Shown here in pieces: positions 60,327-64,000 of a stretch of DNA of 64,000 nt. Below the pieces are notes generated by a model that was given only the letters and a program-made list of their open reading frames with translations, was not told where the DNA came from and searched no databases. Source of the DNA: Plantago ovata (lineage: Eukaryota; Streptophyta; Magnoliopsida; Lamiales; Plantaginaceae). Position 1 is the stretch's first letter. Each line of letters starts with the position of its first letter. The translations under genes and the position numbers were made by a program. The stretch lies in the NCBI GenBank assembly GCA_028274465.1, contig CM051457.1, positions 96,719,982 to 96,783,981 on the forward strand, read 5' to 3'.

Positions 60327-60600
60327 TACTCTCTCCATCTCACAAAACTTTACTCACTTTCCATTTTTCATTTGTATGTGCCCCACAAAACTTTACTCAT
60401 TTCCTAAAATAAAAACTACCCCACACATTAAAAACATTATTTTGTACACTATATGACAACTTTGCCACTACTTTATATTTTAACAACTCCATTTTAATTA
60501 AAATATTAACATACCCCACTAACTTTATACTACTTTATTGTTTCTTATTAAACTGCGCGGTAACCCTAATGGGTAATGTTTTGTGAGATGGAAGGGAGTA
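60327..60600. mobile_element. Stowaway-type MITE
   Basis: Left end CTCTCCATCTCACAAAACTT and right end TTTTGTGAGATGGAAGGGAG are inverted; TA flanks are present. Same family as 40285-40550. Confidence 0.8.
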
Positions 60601-61494
60601 TGTTTTTCTCATCCTTTTACCCTTACTTCATAAGCCCTTAATTAGCTTGTTTTCTCTAGTTTATCCTACACATTTACATGTTTTTCATTGCTACCTTCTG
60701 TTTTGTTATACGAAGTAGTATTTTGTAGGGGTCTTGACATCATCGATTTAAGAGACAATGCAACACTATAAATACTTGTAATTCCCATGAAGAAAAGGGT
60801 AATTAATCTTCATTCAATCAATACTACACACACATACTTCATTATACTTGGAGAGGTCACTGAACTCCAATATATATAGTAAAGTCTACCAACGGCCGGT
60901 TTGGCTAAGTTACTGAGCAAATGTTAAGCACAAGATCAGCAAGCAACAGCTACTTTAGCCGCTAGTTCTACGTACTAGACACAAGTACACACAATTGTAT
61001 TACTCAACTCAAATGTATATTACATAATACTGCATATTCATTCATCTGGTAGTAGCAAATCACCCAACTCAAAAACGAAACGTCTCAAAGTACATGCTAT
61101 CAATTGTATATGATGGAGCTCCATCATATACAAAAACACCATGAGAAATTAATACTAACAGTTGCAATTGAACCACTCAAATCAATTAAATACATATATA
61201 TATATATATAGTGTCTATTCATTCATCCTCCAGTAGTTATAACAATCATTTATACTTACACCCACCAATATATACAAGTGATCTGAACTACTGAAACAAA
61301 TCACCCAACTCGATCATAATTAACCAAAATGTGAAGAGATGCCTCATATACTATATGCATTCATCGCAAATACACAAACTCGATTCAATAATCTGGCACA
61401 CATATTGCATATATACATACAGTGCATTCATTCATTCATTCATTAGTAACAAACAGTTTTACATACAAACACGAAGCAGCATTGCAGCAACAGA
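60601..61494. other. Intergenic DNA with short repeats
   Basis: Holds a short (TA)n tract near 61195 and a (CATT)n run near 61430; the right end is probably the 3' UTR of the PsbP-domain gene. No other gene seen. Confidence 0.45.
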
Positions 61495-62187
61495 TTAACC
61501 AACAGTCTTAAAAGACTCATGCAGATGCCTCAAAGTATCCTGATCCCTATTCCAATCAACATTAGGTGCATTGACAAAATGAGCATACATTTTATTCTTA
61601 GCACAAGTAACCGTAATCAAGCTATGCGCACCTGCTCCCTCAATCTCATACACATAATACACCTGCCCCTGCTCATCCTTCTTCTCCTCGGACGTCACAT
61701 TGTCCGCGCTCGCGATCAGGTCCTGCAAGTCCACGTCAGACAGCGCCAGGTTGTTCAGCACCACGTCCTTCGGTGCCAGCTGCCGGAACCCGTCCAGGAA
61801 CGTGAGGTACTCTTTCTCAGTCTTCTTCTTCGGGTTGTAGAACTCCGAGTCTGTTCCGTTCGTGCCCTTCTGGATCTTCGAGACCAGCTTCTCTTTCCAT
61901 CCGTCAGGGACGTCGTAGATGTACTCCGCGGAGGATTTCTTGTCGGAGTTTCCTCCGTAGCCGCCGTAGTTGGCGGCGCTGGCGGCTGTTCCGTAGTAGA
62001 GTTTGTAGGAGGGGGAGGAGAGGGCAGCGGGGGAGGTGAGGAGGGTGGTGGCGAGTGCGGCGGCGGCGAGGGTGGTGGTGAGAGGGGGGAGTTTGGGTTT
62101 GGGTTGGGGTGGTTTATGGGAGGTGGAAGATGAGGAGGAGGTGGTGGTGGAGAGTACGGCGGAAGGGGAGAAGATTGTGGCGGCCAT
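61495..62187 (-). CDS. PsbP-domain thylakoid-lumen protein
   Basis: A single-exon, 230-residue protein. Residues 1-35 are Ser/Thr/Pro-rich with few acids, as in plastid transit peptides; 36-57 (LTTTLAAAALATTLLTSPAAL) is a hydrophobic lumen-targeting stretch; the mature part probably starts around 60-75. A PsbP-like fold follows (about 88-230): YDVPDGWKEKLVSKIQKG, SEFYNPKKKTEKEYLTFL, YYVYEIEGAGAHSLITVTCA and the end LHESFKTVG. PsbP-like and PPD proteins assist photosystem II or the NDH complex; I cannot assign the exact member. One Cys is present in the mature part. Codon use is GC-rich against the AT-rich surroundings. No defect is visible. Confidence 0.88.
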   Translation of the reverse strand: MAATIFSPSAVLSTTTSSSSSTSHKPPQPKPKLPPLTTTLAAAALATTLLTSPAALSSPSYKLYYGTAASAANYGGYGGNSDKKSSAEYIYDVPDGWKEKLVSKIQKGTNGTDSEFYNPKKKTEKEYLTFLDGFRQLAPKDVVLNNLALSDVDLQDLIASADNVTSEEKKDEQGQVYYVYEIEGAGAHSLITVTCAKNKMYAHFVNAPNVDWNRDQDTLRHLHESFKTVG

Positions 62188-62345
62188 CGGGGGGAGGAGG
62201 AGTGTTTTGGTTTGGTTTGGTGGTGAGAAGTGTGGGATGGTTTGCTTCTGGTTAGCTTATCCAGTTGTGGAGGCCAATCATGGTCACCATTTTGCCATCT
62301 CAGCTCAAATATGGGAACATTCTAGAAACTACTTCAGATTTATAT
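62188..62345 (-). promoter_or_regulatory. Likely promoter and leader of the PsbP-domain gene
   Basis: On the minus strand GGATAAGC (about 62254-62261) contains the light-response I-box core GATAAG, and ATTGG (reverse CCAAT) lies near 62275. No clear TATA box. Assignment rests on position and short motifs only. Confidence 0.3.
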
Positions 62346-64000
62346 TATTTCATATGGAGTACTAGTTTGTCGTAGAGCGCATGAAGAGGGCATCTGCAAT
62401 AAGTCGTCACTGATAAGTTTGTCATAGAGCATACAAAGAGGGTGTACTCCAACTGTTTTTGGCTTAGAAAGGGTGGTGATATCGTTATTGGCGACCGAAG
62501 AAGCAAGAGCGACATAAGAGAATTAAGAAGAGATTTCGGGGAATATTAATGTGTATTAATCATAAAGCGTACGTGCAAATAAAGACGTCTCCTGTCAGGC
62601 TTATATACTAATGAATCAGACAGTCATGAAGCATTAGAGTTATAAACTGAATAGAAGTTGGAAATTAAAATTCTAAACGTACGCGCCTTAATCTCTACGG
62701 ATAAGGTTCCTTGTTCTAATCTATGATTAATAAGTATATATGAACATGAGATCTTATCCAAAAATATTGACAGAAAACTAATTAAATTAATAAGAAAACT
62801 AACTATTGGGTTCCTTTAGGCAATGAATTAGCCACGGTCCGTGCGTGTAGGATTTTTTAGAATCCCTACAGAAATATTACATAATTAACCATCTAAAAAA
62901 AATATATGAGTAGTAACAATTGGGCTCTATTCTTTCATGAAAATAATTTAACGTTTAGTTCATATGAGTTCAATTAACTTCAAAATTACTTAGTTATTTT
63001 TCATAGTTATTTTTCATATTACAAACTGAAAATATTTATGGTCCATCTGTAACAATGCTTTTTAAAACTATCACAATGTTCTGGAAACTAGCTATAACAA
63101 TGCTCATTAAAAATAAATTAAAAAGCATGCAACAATAACTACATTGTTTTCTTTACTACAGTAAAGCAAGCAGTAAATTACACAAGCATATTTTCGTCGA
63201 CATTTTCATGTAGAAAGGGGTATAAAGATGAATGAATTTATTACAAAGGCATAGTCCATATTCATTCCATGTCCCATTTTAGACAATTGTGATCCATCCA
63301 TCCGCATATGCATTTCATAACAATTTTATTGCGGGTCCTGGCACTAAACTAAAAACCATACTCATTATATAAATCTCCTAAAACTCCGATCCAAAATCAA
63401 AGGTAAAGAATCTAAAAAAACGGATGAGTAGATTACAATTCATACCAAACAACCGTACTTTCTATTTATTACACATTTGGCTCAAATATTTTCTATTTTA
63501 CAAAATTGACAATAATAATTTAAAATAAAACCCCATAACTTATCTAAACTATAAAAAAGTATCAAATATTACCGTAAACCAAACCCCCACAAAACTTAAA
63601 TTAAAAAATGTTCCAATAAATAAAATAAAATTGGGGCAACGCAATTAAAAGTTCCAATCAAATATTATTCTGGTACTGGAATCCGATACCTTTGCAACAA
63701 CTCCGATCTGGAACTGCTACTGCTCCAGATCGGAGCTTGTAGCAACTCCGATCGTAGTTGCGCTCTGGTGCCAGAATCTGGTCCCGCACCAGAGGTTGAA
63801 AAGATGAAGAAGAAAGGAAAACAAGTAAAAGAATTAAAAAAAAAAAAAAAAGAAAATTAATTTGTAAAAATAGTAATGGCATGTTTGGTTTTCCATGAAT
63901 AAACATTAATTCATAAGTTGGTCAACTCAATCGACTTAATTTGGGGTTAAATATAATTCTTTGACTAAGAGGGAAAGAAATGTAATTAGTCTCTCTAACG
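62346..64000. other. Intergenic, MITE fragments and palindromic repeat
   Basis: No gene. At 63409-63428 is one end of the MITE family of 57101-57305. At 63690-63800, GATCGGAGC, GATCTGGAGC and ACCAGAG inverted repeats resemble the array at 58305-58420. Confidence 0.5.

Noticed and set aside
61519-62365. Long plus-strand open frames of 204 and 109 codons over the PsbP-domain gene
   Set aside because: They are antisense to a well-supported GC-rich coding region and are low-complexity G/V-rich shadows.

Overview
The window is nuclear DNA of a flowering plant, almost certainly a eudicot. Genes carry GT-AG introns, a plastid-targeted PsbP-family protein is present, and most of the sequence is nested plant transposable elements (Ty1/copia, Ty3/gypsy, TRIM, CACTA, Helitron and MITE types). 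I cannot name the species. Two runs of exactly 100 N (4374-4473 and 30189-30288) are scaffold gaps.

The main structural result is that the block between the gaps (4474-30188) is in the wrong orientation relative to its flanks. Turning it round does four things at once. (1) The Sirevirus 5' LTR and gag at 1617-4373 join the pol, env-like region, polypurine tract and 3' LTR at 30188-20581. (2) The two parts of a gypsy LTR (528 bp at 30305-30832 and 753 bp at 4496-5248) add up exactly to the intact 1276-bp LTR at 11001-12276 plus a 5-bp duplication. (3) The gypsy element gains a perfect target-site duplication (AGCCC). (4) The exons of one interrupted gene, a BIG BROTHER-like E3 ligase, line up in order on one strand. 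An assembly orientation error is the simplest reading; a true inversion is possible but less likely.

Layout: 1-1616 repeat-like and AT-rich DNA; 1617-4373 first part of a Sirevirus; 4474-12276 a Tat/Athila-like gypsy element with gag-protease only; 12277-13757 four exons of the E3 ligase; 14117-20580 a long copia LTR carrying a complete gag-only gypsy-type element (16051-19934), then a (TA)n tract; 20581-30188 the rest of the Sirevirus, minus strand; 30305-30832 the missing LTR piece; 30833-32600 the 5' exons of the E3 ligase; 35436-38490 a tandem pair of unrecognised genes, the second split by a solo Sirevirus LTR; 40676-51740 a gypsy LTR into which a 1.8-kb LTR element and two CACTA transposons have inserted, the first CACTA carrying a Cassandra TRIM with 5S-rRNA-like promoters; 51978-55238 two tandem RLPH2-type phosphatase genes; 56420-60600 MITEs and a decayed Helitron helicase; 61495-62187 the PsbP-domain gene.

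Only the two phosphatase genes, the PsbP-domain gene and perhaps the first member of the unrecognised pair look intact. The transposons form a layered record of insertion, with perfect target-site duplications for eight insertions (AGCCC, TAGGG, AATAT, ATGAC, GGAGG, ATC, ACT, CAATA). No cellular pathway links the surviving genes.
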